64,000 bases of DNA from Holtiella tumoricola (GCF_027857615.1 NZ_JAQIFT010000068.1:62001-126000); one strand, 5' to 3'. Positions 1 to 8,597 are shown, numbered from the stretch's first letter. The notes: a model not told the origin generated them from the letters alone. Numbers and translations: made by a program.

Positions 1-319
1 GTACTTTATCTCCTTCTTCAATTGGAATATAAGCACCTGGTGCCATCGCACTTGGTTCTTGCATATAATAAAGCCCTGCATGATAGTATGGATGCTTCCC
101 TGGTCTATCCCCTTCTTGATAATAGTAACCTTCCTTACACCAAGATACAGCTTCTAGCCCTTCAAAAGGACAAATGTTATCCCATGCTTCTTTCCCTAAC
201 TTTAATGTGTTTATGCGAATGCCTTGATATTCTGGGAAGCTATAACTGTCTAAATACGCTTCAAACTCATCTTGTAGAAGTCCTTGTATCTTTTCTTTAA
301 ACTTAACTGGTAATTCCAT
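1..319 (-). CDS. RsmF/YebU-like 16S rRNA m5C methyltransferase, N-terminal fragment (cut by window edge)
   Basis: Reading the minus strand from an ATG at 319 gives 106 open codons running off the left edge. The protein begins MELPVKFKEKIQGLL and later reads GLYYMQEPSAMAP, the signature of NOL1/NOP2/Sun-family rRNA cytosine-5 methyltransferases, which bind SAM and methylate 16S rRNA. The N-terminal layout, a short helical lead-in then the RINTLK and QEPSAM motifs, fits RsmF (YebU) better than RsmB, which carries a NusB domain. An AGAGG ribosome binding site precedes the ATG. The SAM-binding core and the catalytic cysteines lie outside the window, so activity cannot be judged. The phosphoesterase gene at 337 ends 17 bases upstream on the same strand, so the two may be cotranscribed. 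Confidence 0.85.
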   Translation of the reverse strand, partial: MELPVKFKEKIQGLLQDEFEAYLDSYSFPEYQGIRINTLKLGKEAWDNICPFEGLEAVSWCKEGYYYQEGDRPGKHPYYHAGLYYMQEPSAMAPGAYIPIEEGDKV

Positions 320-336
320 TTTATGTCCTCTTTATC

Positions 337-1032
337 TTATTCTGTAATTTCTAATATTAATTTAGGGCAAAACTCCAAGTAATCTGCAGCAACTAAGTGG
401 TACATTCGTTCATTGTAGCTTCCTTTTAAGGCTTTTTCCCATCCTGTTTCATCATGAAGATGACCATACATTACTTGTCGCACTGGATACTGCTCAATAA
501 GCGCAGTAAAGGGTGAATCTTCTCTTTTGTCATTGGTAGGAGGATAATGAAGTGCCACTATTATTTCTTCTGCACCTTTTTTAATTCCATCTTGCAATGA
601 AAGTTTTAAGCGTTCTTGCTCTCTTAAATAAATCTTTTTATCTTCCTGCGAAGCATCATCAAAGTGCATCCATCCTCTTGTACCACATATAGCATATCTA
701 CCTACTTTATAGGCGGTATTTTGAATAAAATAGATGGAATCATAGAGTGTATTTAAAACACCTATTTTCTCCCACCAATAATCATGATTACCTTTGATAC
801 ATATCTTTTTGCCTGGTAACTGATCAATAAAATCCAGGTCTACCTTTGCCTCATTTAGTTTCATAGCCCAAGACAGATCTCCACAAAGAATAACAATGTC
901 TTTATCCGTTATGAGCTGTTTCCAGCACGCCGTTAACCTAGTCACATGATTTTCCCATTTAGGTCCAAAGACTTCCATAGGCTTATCTGTACTCAATGCT
1001 AAATGCAAATCTCCGATTGCATAGATTTTCAT
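337..1032 (-). CDS. Calcineurin-like metallophosphoesterase (COG1768 type)
   Basis: This 231-residue cytoplasmic protein carries the full metallophosphatase metal-ligand set: GDLH at residues 7-10, CGDLSW at 50-55, GNHDYWW at 81-87, ALHYPP at 160-165 and GHLH at 190-193. These motifs coordinate a binuclear metal centre that hydrolyses phosphoesters. The spacing and the WENHV and HYPPTND segments match the stand-alone predicted phosphohydrolases of COG1768, whose substrate is unknown. There is no signal peptide or membrane segment. The gene lies just upstream of the RsmF-like methyltransferase gene on the same strand and may share its transcript. The family is certain; the substrate is not. 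Confidence 0.88.
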   Translation of the reverse strand: MKIYAIGDLHLALSTDKPMEVFGPKWENHVTRLTACWKQLITDKDIVILCGDLSWAMKLNEAKVDLDFIDQLPGKKICIKGNHDYWWEKIGVLNTLYDSIYFIQNTAYKVGRYAICGTRGWMHFDDASQEDKKIYLREQERLKLSLQDGIKKGAEEIIVALHYPPTNDKREDSPFTALIEQYPVRQVMYGHLHDETGWEKALKGSYNERMYHLVAADYLEFCPKLILEITE

Positions 1033-1129
1033 TTTTTTACTCCTTTATATGATCGCCTTCTTAAAAAGTATCTTGAGCTATTATAACATAAGTCTTTATC
1101 TATTCCAATGTCCCTCACAATCCATCCCT

Positions 1130-2185
1130 CTAGGATTTTTGTTCTAAATATTGCAAAATACTATAAGGATTAATCCAAAATTCTACATTATCAGGTGTCT
1201 TCACTGCAATCCCTATATGAAGATGAACTGGAAATTGGCCAGTAGTTCCTTCTTCACCATAGCCACTATCTCCCATAAGACCAATTACTTCTCCTGCTTG
1301 TACCCGGTCACCTTGCTTTAAATCCTTCGCATAGGAATGAAGATGTGCATAGTAAAAATAGGCACCACTTTCACTCCGAATACCTACCCTGTATCCTCCT
1401 GTCTGATTCCATCCTATATTTTCAACAGTACCATCCGTCATACTTCTTATTTTAATTTGTCCAGATTCATTGGCTTTAGACATAATATCAATACCATAAT
1501 GTAACCTATTTCCATTATAAGTTCTAGAGTCTTTCCATCCATTTTCATAGGTATACACATTTTTCTCCCTAATTGGAAAAGATTTAATATCATAGATAAA
1601 TTGCTTGTACACATCTGTAGCATTGTCATACATTCCAAATTCATCTAAGAAATTCGTTGTATCTTTTTCTTTGATAGATTGTTCTATTTCAGCTAAAGGT
1701 GTCTCCTTATAAGACTCTACTGCCCATACAGCAAGTGTATGGGCATAGTCCTTTTTGTATTGAATAGAAAGTTCCATCAATCGCTTTAACGTGTCTCCAC
1801 CTATTTCGAAATCTTGAATATGTTCAGTATAAGCTGATGTTACTTGTATAGTCGCTGGCGTTTTACTATCTACTTCTGCCTTTTTACTCCCCCCCCCAAA
1901 GCTTCCTGCACATTTCGTTAGGATTAATAGGATTCCTACTGCAATCAATAAAATACCTATAAACTTCTTTAAGCTCTCTGTTCCCTCTATCACTGCAAAC
2001 TGCGTTCTACTTTGTCTAGTATTTGTTGTTGACTTAGATGCCGATCTCATCATAGATGGTCTATTAACTTTTGTAGCAGATCTCACTGGTGTCCCATAAG
2101 ATCTTTCACGTCTATTCTTAGAAACTTGCCTTTTTCTCCCCATATCATAAGTCATTTGCCCTATAACCCGTTCAAATTTATTCAT
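1130..2185 (-). CDS. Membrane-anchored M23 family metallopeptidase (LytM-like)
   Basis: The 351-residue protein has a basic, Ser/Arg-rich cytoplasmic N-terminus (1-70), one transmembrane helix (about 75-94), a helical linker, and a C-terminal M23 domain from about 225 to 335. The zinc-site motifs are visible: LHYGIDI (H229, D233), YYAHLHSY (H281, H283) and PVHLHIGI (H321, H323). The domain should cleave or bind peptidoglycan cross-bridges outside the membrane. The start is set at the ATG at 2185 because a GAGGGGAG ribosome binding site precedes it; an in-frame start 14 codons upstream lacks one. A run of nine C on the plus strand near 1892 encodes glycines after the helix and is a possible slippage site. 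The gene follows the radical SAM gene by 47 bases. Confidence 0.87.
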   Translation of the reverse strand: MNKFERVIGQMTYDMGRKRQVSKNRRERSYGTPVRSATKVNRPSMMRSASKSTTNTRQSRTQFAVIEGTESLKKFIGILLIAVGILLILTKCAGSFGGGSKKAEVDSKTPATIQVTSAYTEHIQDFEIGGDTLKRLMELSIQYKKDYAHTLAVWAVESYKETPLAEIEQSIKEKDTTNFLDEFGMYDNATDVYKQFIYDIKSFPIREKNVYTYENGWKDSRTYNGNRLHYGIDIMSKANESGQIKIRSMTDGTVENIGWNQTGGYRVGIRSESGAYFYYAHLHSYAKDLKQGDRVQAGEVIGLMGDSGYGEEGTTGQFPVHLHIGIAVKTPDNVEFWINPYSILQYLEQKS

Positions 2186-2232
2186 ATAATCTCCCCTCTC
2201 TCTATTTATAAAAAAATAAAGAAGCATAAATA

Positions 2233-3189
2233 CTATGCTTCTTCTTTAGTCATAAAACGTTGCAAAGCCCTTCCATTTTGATAATGGCATAAGTCTCCTT
2301 GCACAAAGCCTTCCTCACCCATCTTGGCGATAATTTCATCATGAATTTTCCACCAACTTGTATTCCAGTTAGCAAATAAAGTATATTCTTCTGGTGCTCT
2401 ACCAATAATACGTTGCACTACAACCTTATCTGATAAATAACGTAAGAAAGTTATAACACGCTCTTCATATTCTTCTTTTGAAATCATTTCAAATTCACCT
2501 GCTTCATACTGGCGTCCCATCTTCGTATTCTTGGTAATGTATAAAGCATGTAACTTAATATAATCTATCTCTAAAACACTCATAAGCTTTGCATTTTCAA
2601 TAACATCATCCATATTATCCCACGGCAAGTTTAAAATGAGATGGGTACAGATTTCAAATCCATAACGTTTAATACGTAAAACAGCATCTAGGTACTCACT
2701 TAAACCATGTCCTCTATTAATCTGCTTTAATGTATGATAATTCATTGTTTGCAAACCTAATTCAATACATACATCATAGCCTGTTTCATCTTGCCATTCT
2801 TTGATTGCCACTAGGTAATCTTCATGGATACAATCTGGTCTTGTTGAAATACTAATTCCAACTAACCCATCATATTTAATTTGGTCGAGTACCCCTTTAA
2901 ATTGCTCGAGAGGCATATAAGTATTACTAAAATTTTGTAAATAAGCAATAAACTTATGTGCTTTATAACGCTTCCCTATATAGTCAATATTTTGCTTGAG
3001 TTGGTCCTGTATGTGTATCTTTGTATCAAGAAGTTCATAACCTATCCCTACTTCACTACAAAATGTACACCCTCCTGTGCCACAGTTACCATCACGATTC
3101 GGACACGTTACAGGTAAGTTTACAGGTATTTTATATACCTTTTCACCATATTTTTCTTTTAATGTATCTGCATAACGTCTATAAGCCAT
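2233..3189 (-). CDS. YhcC-family radical SAM protein (TIGR01212)
   Basis: This 318-residue protein starts MAYRRYADTLKEKYGEKVYK and contains CPNRDG followed by GGCTFC, with cysteines at 29, 36, 41 and 44. That cluster is diagnostic of the YhcC/TIGR01212 branch of radical SAM enzymes, which bind a [4Fe-4S] cluster and cleave S-adenosylmethionine. Later motifs (SISTRPDC, CIELGLQT, THLILNLPW) also match the family. The physiological substrate of YhcC is not established. The length is normal. Its stop lies 47 bases before the M23 peptidase start, so the two could be one transcript, though no functional link is evident. Confidence 0.9.
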   Translation of the reverse strand: MAYRRYADTLKEKYGEKVYKIPVNLPVTCPNRDGNCGTGGCTFCSEVGIGYELLDTKIHIQDQLKQNIDYIGKRYKAHKFIAYLQNFSNTYMPLEQFKGVLDQIKYDGLVGISISTRPDCIHEDYLVAIKEWQDETGYDVCIELGLQTMNYHTLKQINRGHGLSEYLDAVLRIKRYGFEICTHLILNLPWDNMDDVIENAKLMSVLEIDYIKLHALYITKNTKMGRQYEAGEFEMISKEEYEERVITFLRYLSDKVVVQRIIGRAPEEYTLFANWNTSWWKIHDEIIAKMGEEGFVQGDLCHYQNGRALQRFMTKEEA

Positions 3190-3306
3190 AACATTCTAGC
3201 TCCTTCGTTTTTCCTTTTATGGTAAAACGACTCACCTTGTTTGTCAAACAAGCCTTACATTATATATATAGATACAAATTGGTTATATATTCCATGTTAG
3301 CTTATT

Positions 3307-3336
3307 TTGTATAAAAAAAAATTTTTTATCTATACT
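3307..3336 (+). promoter_or_regulatory. Probable sigma-A promoter for the DUF378 gene
   Basis: TTGTAT at 3307-3312 and TATACT at 3331-3336 are 18 bases apart, upstream of the small membrane protein gene at 3380. The spacer is a long A-run followed by a T-run, so it is probably bent DNA. Assigned by consensus only. Confidence 0.5.
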
Positions 3337-3379
3337 ATTAAACATAGATTTTATCAATTCTCTAAAAGAGGTGGAAGTC

Positions 3380-3598
3380 ATGGATACAAAAGCTTTAGAT
3401 TATATTGCACTTACTTTAGTTATTATCGGTGCTATTAACTGGGGTCTTATTGGATTTTTCCAATTTGATTTAGTTGCTATGTTGTTTGGCGGAATGGCAT
3501 CATGGATTAGTCGTGTGATTTATGCAGCAGTGGGTATTGCTGGTCTTTACGCACTCACTATGTTTGGAAAAATATCTAATAGTCGTATGAATAGTTAA
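3380..3598 (+). CDS. DUF378 family small membrane protein (YuzA-like)
   Basis: The 72-residue protein has two predicted transmembrane helices (about 6-27 and 44-62). Its first part reads ALTLVIIGAINWGLIGFF, and the INWGLIG motif is typical of DUF378, the family of Bacillus YuzA. No function is known. The ATG at 3380 is chosen over the in-frame GTG at 3371 because the GTG lies inside the AGAGGTGG ribosome binding site. A hairpin terminator follows at 3606. It is monocistronic, with its own promoter, between the minus-strand radical SAM gene and the plus-strand P-loop gene. Confidence 0.85.
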   Translation: MDTKALDYIALTLVIIGAINWGLIGFFQFDLVAMLFGGMASWISRVIYAAVGIAGLYALTMFGKISNSRMNS

Positions 3599-3605
3599 TT
3601 TTTAG

Positions 3606-3640
3606 ATAACTAGATAGAATATCTATCTAGTTATTTTTAT
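3606..3640 (+). terminator. Rho-independent terminator of the DUF378 gene
   Basis: The arms ATAACTAGATAG and CTATCTAGTTAT flank a short loop and run into TTTTTAT on the plus strand, just after the stop at 3598. Confidence 0.8.
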
Positions 3641-3745
3641 ACCAATTTTTATTGAAATTTTTATAAAACTTTTTTTAAATTTAAAGGATATTTTAGGCAA
3701 TATGTTGAATATGTATATTAATAAATCATATTAGGGGTGATAACC

Positions 3746-4156
3746 ATGATACAGATTATTACAGGTCAAACAGGTGAAGGTAAAACAAAACAAATGATTG
3801 ATTTAGCAAACGAAAGATGTCGATCATTAGATGGTCATATTGTTTATATTGATAGTACAACCCAGCATCGTTTCGCACTTTCTCATCACATTCGTCTTAT
3901 CGAAACAACGTCTTTTCCTATTAATGCCCATGATTTCTTCGGTTTTCTATGTGGTATCTTATCTAGTAATCATGATATTGAACTTGTCTTTATTGATGAA
4001 CTTATTCAAATCACCCAATTCGGTATCGATGAATTAGCATGTTTCATTGAAAAACTTAATAAGTTATCTGATAAATATGATGTTAATTTCGTCGTTGGTG
4101 CTTCTTGCTCAAGCAAAGAAATTCCTGCTGCACTTTCACCATATCTAGTAGCTTAA
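3746..4156 (+). CDS. Small P-loop ATPase-like protein of unknown role
   Basis: This 136-residue protein has a clear Walker A motif, GQTGEGKT at residues 7-14, and a Walker B motif, VFIDE at 81-85. It is far shorter than standard RecA- or AAA-type ATPases and has no recognisable partner domain. It has no membrane segment or signal peptide. Similar short proteins in Clostridia are sometimes labelled PilT-like from the P-loop alone, which is not good evidence of pilus function, and no pilus genes are nearby. The ATG at 3746 is preferred over a GTG at 3737 that lies in the AGGGGTGA ribosome binding site. It is followed by a strong bidirectional terminator and has no operon partner. Confidence 0.72.
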   Translation: MIQIITGQTGEGKTKQMIDLANERCRSLDGHIVYIDSTTQHRFALSHHIRLIETTSFPINAHDFFGFLCGILSSNHDIELVFIDELIQITQFGIDELACFIEKLNKLSDKYDVNFVVGASCSSKEIPAALSPYLVA

Positions 4157-4169
4157 TACGCTCATTATA

Positions 4170-4221
4170 AAAATAGTAGGGTCGTCATTATAATACTTTA
4201 TAATGACGACCCTACTATTTT
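4170..4221. terminator. Bidirectional terminator with 23-bp perfect arms
   Basis: Arms at 4170-4192 and 4199-4221 are perfectly complementary over 23 bases with a 6-base loop. A/T runs on both sides let it end transcripts from both convergent genes. The TAG stop of the debranching enzyme (4215-4217) lies inside the right arm. Confidence 0.92.
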
Positions 4222-6170
4222 GTACAACATCTAAAAACACATATTGTAAATGGATTCATACAATATCTTGTTTCTTGAACTTTAAGGTGACATCCTATAA
4301 AACTTTGGGATTGTGATGTATCAATAATCAGTTGCCAACCTTGTTCTTGTTTTGGTAAATCAAATACAAGAGGCTCAATATAATTATTCATCATAATATA
4401 CAGTTTTTCTGAACCTACTTCTATTTGCTCAGCTAAGCTACAAGAATAATACGACCAATCTGGTTCGTTATAATTGACCCCATGAAAAGTAATTTTTAGT
4501 TGTTCTTTATTTATTGCTTTAAAACAATTACTTTCTTTCCTAAATTTAATCATTGATTTTACAAATTCTAGAATTTCTTTATTTTTCTCCGTTAAGCTCC
4601 AATCTACCCATGTGACTTCATTATCTTGACAAAAAGCATTATTATTACCTTTTTGCGATCTTCCCAACTCATCTCCCATCAAAAGCATAGGTATTCCTTG
4701 TGAGAGTAACAATAAAGCAAAATAATTTTTTATACGTTTTTTTCTTATCGAGATAATTTTCTCATTCTGTGTTTCGCCCTCTTCTCCACAATTGTAGCTA
4801 TAGTTATTATTATTGCCATCTCTGTTTCCTTCACCGTTTAACCTATTTTGTTTATATTGATAAGAAACAAGATCCCACATTGTAAAGCCATCATGTGCAG
4901 TAATAAATTGTATCGTATGCGTCTTATTTTTCCTAGTATCTTGAAATTGTATTTCACTCCCTGTTAAACACTTTGCAACTGCATTAGTCATACCTTGGTC
5001 GCCTCTTACAAATCGACGCATAGTATCTCTATAACAATCACTCCATTCTGCTATAGGGTATGGCATACGCCCTACATCATAGGCACCTTTTGCATCCCAA
5101 CATTCAGCAATAAGCTTTACATGTGATAAGATAGGATCATTGGCAATATCCTCCATAATCGAACCCGCATACCAATTACCAACTTCATTTTGCATTAAAA
5201 TAGATGCCAGATCAAATCTAAAGCCATCAATCCCCATACACACAACCCAATAGCGCAGACTATCTAGAATAAGTTGCTTTGTCACAATATGCTTATTATT
5301 GAGTGTATTACCTGTACCAGCATCATTACGATGATAGCTCCCATTCCATTTATAATATACTTCTGGAGCTAATGCCTTAAAATTAAAGACTTTCCCGTCT
5401 TGTCCCCCTTCACCTGTATGGTTATATACTACATCTAAAATAACTTCCATACCATTTTGATGAATAGCCTCTACAAATTTCCTAAATTCTTTAACTTCTC
5501 CAAGGGCCCCTCTATCCATTGCATAGACTTCTTGAAGGGCAAAAAAGGAAATACTATTATACCCCCATTCATCTTGTAAAGTTTCTTGAGTAATAGGATG
5601 TTTATTAGAAAGTGTATGCTTATTCCATTTAAAAATTGGCATTAATTCTAAACTAGTAACACCCAACTCTTTTAAATAGGGTAATTTTTTTAATAAGCCT
5701 TCAAAAGTTCCTCTTTCCCTATTTTCAATTTGACTTGTAGGACTTTTTGTAAAAGCACCTACATGCATCTCATAAATGATTGTTTCTTCCCATGGAATAA
5801 AAGGACGTTCTCCTTTATATACTTTATCATTGACAACGATATTCTTATAATGATTACTCCCTTTAGGAAAAGCTGACAAACTTCTAGCATAGGGATCAAT
5901 AAGAGGTATACTCATCTCTCCTTTTTCTGTAACTGTCTGCCAGGTGTAAGCAAATCCCTCTTCTACACCTTTGATACTTATACAAAAAACATCCCCCATG
6001 CAAGAAGTCTCACGATCAAGAATTACTTCTACTAGTGGTACTTCTTCGTAAACAAATCTATAAATTTTAAGGATCATACAACGTGCAGTTGTTGCGTAGA
6101 TTCCAAAATTGCACCGATCTCTAATTAGCTTACACCCCAACAAGGGAAAACCCTTCTCTATTTCAAACAT
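4215..6170 (-). CDS. glgX: Glycogen-debranching enzyme, GlgX/isoamylase type (GH13)
   Basis: The enzyme hydrolyses alpha-1,6 branch points of glycogen or similar glucans in the cytoplasm. An N-terminal CBM48-like region (about 1-110) is followed by the GH13 barrel: VVYNHTGEG, GFRFDLAS (nucleophile Asp near 317), LIAECWD (acid/base Glu near 355) and TAHDGFT (Asp near 427). GEGNRDGNNNNYSYNCG and GNNNAFCQDNEVTWVDW are typical of the GlgX/isoamylase branch rather than type I pullulanase. The start is set at the ATG at 6170, which has GGGAGG seven bases upstream, giving 651 residues. A TTG 32 codons further upstream is also open, but it sits in the tyrS promoter region and has a poor ribosome binding site. 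No other glycogen genes are nearby. Confidence 0.82.
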   Translation of the reverse strand: MFEIEKGFPLLGCKLIRDRCNFGIYATTARCMILKIYRFVYEEVPLVEVILDRETSCMGDVFCISIKGVEEGFAYTWQTVTEKGEMSIPLIDPYARSLSAFPKGSNHYKNIVVNDKVYKGERPFIPWEETIIYEMHVGAFTKSPTSQIENRERGTFEGLLKKLPYLKELGVTSLELMPIFKWNKHTLSNKHPITQETLQDEWGYNSISFFALQEVYAMDRGALGEVKEFRKFVEAIHQNGMEVILDVVYNHTGEGGQDGKVFNFKALAPEVYYKWNGSYHRNDAGTGNTLNNKHIVTKQLILDSLRYWVVCMGIDGFRFDLASILMQNEVGNWYAGSIMEDIANDPILSHVKLIAECWDAKGAYDVGRMPYPIAEWSDCYRDTMRRFVRGDQGMTNAVAKCLTGSEIQFQDTRKNKTHTIQFITAHDGFTMWDLVSYQYKQNRLNGEGNRDGNNNNYSYNCGEEGETQNEKIISIRKKRIKNYFALLLLSQGIPMLLMGDELGRSQKGNNNAFCQDNEVTWVDWSLTEKNKEILEFVKSMIKFRKESNCFKAINKEQLKITFHGVNYNEPDWSYYSCSLAEQIEVGSEKLYIMMNNYIEPLVFDLPKQEQGWQLIIDTSQSQSFIGCHLKVQETRYCMNPFTICVFRCCTK

Positions 6171-6260
6171 AAGCTCCCTCCCTACTTGTGTGTTTAGAAA
6201 ATATAAATCATTATATAGTCTACCATATTCTGGTAATTTTATACAGATAAAATTCAAGTC

Positions 6261-6288
6261 TTGCAAATTTCTTTCGCTATGTTATAAT
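6261..6288 (+). promoter_or_regulatory. Probable promoter of the tyrS T-box leader
   Basis: TTGCAA at 6261-6266 and TATAAT at 6283-6288 are separated by 16 bases. Transcription would start near 6295, at the beginning of the T-box leader. Confidence 0.7.
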
Positions 6289-6294
6289 AATAAC

Positions 6295-6525
6295 CAATTA
6301 TATAGTCTAAAAATGTTGATAAAGATTGAGTAGTAATAGACTTGCCTTTTCAGAGAGCATACGGTTGGTGCAAGTATGCAGGAATCTATTATGAATTACA
6401 CCTTTTGAATTGCACATATGTGCCGGTTACATACCGTTATCATGTTAGAGGCAATGTATTTTGCGAACAAAGGTGGTACCACGGGTGATCTCGTCCTTTT
6501 TATAAGGCGAGGCACCCTTTTTTTA
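6295..6525 (+). promoter_or_regulatory. T-box riboswitch of tyrS (tyrosine specifier)
   Basis: The leader contains the T-box sequence AAAGGTGGTACCACG at 6469-6483. A terminator hairpin with its U-run follows at 6483-6525. In Stem I the segment GAATTACACC puts TAC, a tyrosine codon, at 6397-6399, the place held by GCA in the alanine T-box of this window, so TAC is the likely specifier. Uncharged tRNA-Tyr should stabilise the antiterminator and switch on tyrS. The T-box and terminator are seen directly; the specifier position is inferred from the comparison. Confidence 0.93.
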
Positions 6526-6572
6526 TTAACTTTTTTAATTACTCTAGACAACTTATTAGGAGGATTTTAAGA

Positions 6573-7799
6573 ATGAACGTATTTGATACCTTAATGGAAC
6601 GTGGATTTATCCAACAAACAACACATGAAAAAGAAATTAGAGAACTGTTAGAAAAAGAAAAGGTAACTTTCTATATTGGTTTTGACCCTACTGCTGATAG
6701 TTTACACGTAGGTCATTTCGTAACAGTTATGGCTATGGCTCACATGCAACAAGCCGGACATCGTCCAATCGCCCTTTTAGGTGGCGGTACAGGTATGGTT
6801 GGTGACCCAACTGGTAAGACAGATATGCGTAAAATGCTTACTCCTGAAATTATTAAACATAACGTAGCTTGTTTTAAAAAACAACTTTCTCGTTTTATTT
6901 CTTTTGATAATGAACAAGCAATGATTGTTGACAATGGAGATTGGCTTCTTAATTTAAACTATATCGAATTCCTTCGCGAAGTTGGTGTACATTTCTCTGT
7001 AAACCGTATGCTTACAGCTGAATGTTTCAAACAACGTCTTGAAAAAGGTCTTTCTTTCTTAGAATTTAACTACATGCTTATGCAATCTTATGACTTCCTA
7101 GAGCTTTACAGAAAATATAACTGTAAATTAGAACTTGGCGGTAACGACCAATGGTCAAATATCCTTGGTGGTGTTGAACTTGTAAGACGTCTTCATGGCG
7201 ATACTGCATTTGGTATGACTTTCTCTCTTCTCACAAACAGTGAAGGTAAGAAAATGGGTAAAACAGAAAATGGTGCTGTATGGCTAGATGCTGAAAAAAC
7301 ATCTCCTTACGACTTCTACCAGTATTGGAGAAACGTAGCTGATGCTGACGTTAGAAAATGTCTATGTCTTCTTACCTTCCTTCCAATGGATGAAATCGAT
7401 GCACTTTGCAGCGTAGAAGGTGCCGAAATTAATAAAGCAAAAGCTAAACTTGCTTTTGAAATTACAAAAATTGTTCATGGTGAAGAAGAGGCTGCAAAAG
7501 CACAAGAAGCTGCTCAAGCTGCTTTTGCTGGTAAAGGAGCAAGTGGTTCCCTACCAACTACAAATTTAAGTGCTGACCTTTTTGCTGAAGGTCTAGATAT
7601 CATTAGCCTTCTTGTAGACCATACAGGAATTGTTGCAACACGTTCTGAAGCACGTCGTCTCCTTACACAAAACGGTATTAAAATTGAAGGAAAACCTGTT
7701 GAAGCCATTGACTTCAAAGTAACTACTGATTTATTCAACGATGGTGCTTTAATGATTCAAAAAGGTAAAAAAGTATTCCATCAAGTAAATCTTGTTTAA
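6573..7799 (+). CDS. tyrS: Tyrosyl-tRNA synthetase
   Basis: This class I aminoacyl-tRNA synthetase charges tRNA-Tyr. The 408-residue length is normal. The HIGH motif appears as HVGH at 45-48, and the KMSKS loop as KMGKT near 228-232 (KKMGKTENG). GGNDQWSNI, a substrate-binding segment of bacterial TyrRS, is also present. The C-terminal region from about 340, including ATRSEARRLLTQNGIKIEG, is the S4 RNA-binding domain. AGGAGG precedes the ATG. Expression is controlled by the T-box leader directly upstream, and a hairpin terminator follows at 7821. The gene is monocistronic. Confidence 0.98.
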   Translation: MNVFDTLMERGFIQQTTHEKEIRELLEKEKVTFYIGFDPTADSLHVGHFVTVMAMAHMQQAGHRPIALLGGGTGMVGDPTGKTDMRKMLTPEIIKHNVACFKKQLSRFISFDNEQAMIVDNGDWLLNLNYIEFLREVGVHFSVNRMLTAECFKQRLEKGLSFLEFNYMLMQSYDFLELYRKYNCKLELGGNDQWSNILGGVELVRRLHGDTAFGMTFSLLTNSEGKKMGKTENGAVWLDAEKTSPYDFYQYWRNVADADVRKCLCLLTFLPMDEIDALCSVEGAEINKAKAKLAFEITKIVHGEEEAAKAQEAAQAAFAGKGASGSLPTTNLSADLFAEGLDIISLLVDHTGIVATRSEARRLLTQNGIKIEGKPVEAIDFKVTTDLFNDGALMIQKGKKVFHQVNLV

Positions 7800-7820
7800 T
7801 CTTAATCTATAGATAATAAG

Positions 7821-7853
7821 AGGGCTACCCAACTGGTGGCCCTACTTTATTTT
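7821..7853 (+). terminator. Terminator after tyrS
   Basis: AGGGCTACC and GGTGGCCCT (7821-7843) pair with one G-U and are followed by a T-rich stretch, 21 bases after the tyrS stop. Confidence 0.7.
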
Positions 7854-7920
7854 ATTCAATAACTTTATTCTAGGAAGCTTCTTCAAATGAGTTATTTTAT
7901 ATCTCTATTTAAAGAATGAG

Positions 7921-8535
7921 GTGATAATTATATTTAATGATGTAGATTTAAAAATAAAAAAACATAATAAAATACTTTTTACACGAGATAGTGACTGTTT
8001 ACAAGAACTTCGAAAACTTATCTGCCTCCAAAAACATACCACGCTCATCATGTGGATATTTGACTGTCTACAAATCCCTCTAGATGAAATAAAGACAGCC
8101 TATCCAAACGAATCTGAATCACAAGCGGCTTTTATGCTATCCGATTTATGGGCAAGAGGTGAAGTCAAAATGCCTGTTGCTAAAAGAGCTATCTTAGATT
8201 GTCATGCTGTTGCAAAATCTATAGATAATGATTACTTTATTGCACTCTACCATGCTGTTGGTCAAGGATGTGCAACTGTCCATGTAGAAACCCATGCCTT
8301 AGGTCTTGTTTTTTATGAGCTCACTGCTATTGTCATCAAAAATAACTATCAGAACTATCAATATGAGGTTACTAAAAAAATACAGTACTATATGAATCGC
8401 TTACTATGGTGGCAAGAAAACATTGAGGTATTTGAGCACCAGAGAAGTTGGGCAAACTTCTTAGTTAAACCTAATAAACCAAATAAAGAAGCTTTATTAT
8501 ATGTTAAGGATACTCATGCTAAAGGTAAGCTTTAA
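7921..8535 (+). CDS. Putative immunity protein (Imm-5-like) with uncertain start codon
   Basis: This soluble protein of about 202-204 residues is predicted to be mainly helical. The stretch ARGEVKMPVAKRAILDCHAV and the later GQGCATVHVETHALG resemble the putative immunity protein (Imm-5-like) families of Gram-positive bacteria, with a conserved WARGE segment and a His-rich helix pair. No toxin gene is adjacent, so this may be an orphan immunity gene or a different use of the fold. The start is odd: the only ribosome binding site, GAGG at 7918-7921, overlaps the GTG at 7921, so initiation would fall at ATT (7927) or ATA (7930), five or eight bases after GAGG. No in-frame ATG lies near. The reading frame is firm, the function weak. 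Confidence 0.6.
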   Translation: MIIIFNDVDLKIKKHNKILFTRDSDCLQELRKLICLQKHTTLIMWIFDCLQIPLDEIKTAYPNESESQAAFMLSDLWARGEVKMPVAKRAILDCHAVAKSIDNDYFIALYHAVGQGCATVHVETHALGLVFYELTAIVIKNNYQNYQYEVTKKIQYYMNRLLWWQENIEVFEHQRSWANFLVKPNKPNKEALLYVKDTHAKGKL

Positions 8536-8538
8536 AAT

Positions 8539-8588
8539 AGCAAAAAAGGATCGATTACACTTTCACAAGTGATCGATCCTTTTTTGCT
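8539..8588. terminator. Bidirectional terminator between the Imm-5-like and AI-2E genes
   Basis: Seventeen-base complementary arms at 8539-8555 and 8572-8588, with A-runs and T-runs inside the arms, lie between two convergent genes whose ends are at 8535 and 8598. Confidence 0.88.
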
Positions 8589-8597
8589 TAGTATCTT

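Noticed and set aside
1892..1900. Frameshift in the M23 gene at the run of nine C
   Set aside because: The frame is continuous through the run and encodes the Gly-Gly-Gly linker after the transmembrane helix, so no frameshift is needed.
3746..4156. PilT twitching motility ATPase
   Set aside because: The only shared feature is the P-loop; the protein is too short and there are no pilus genes nearby.
6171..6266. Longer N-terminus of the debranching enzyme from TTG at 6266
   Set aside because: The extra 32 codons have a poor ribosome binding site and overlap the tyrS promoter on the other strand, while the ATG at 6170 has GGGAGG at ideal spacing.
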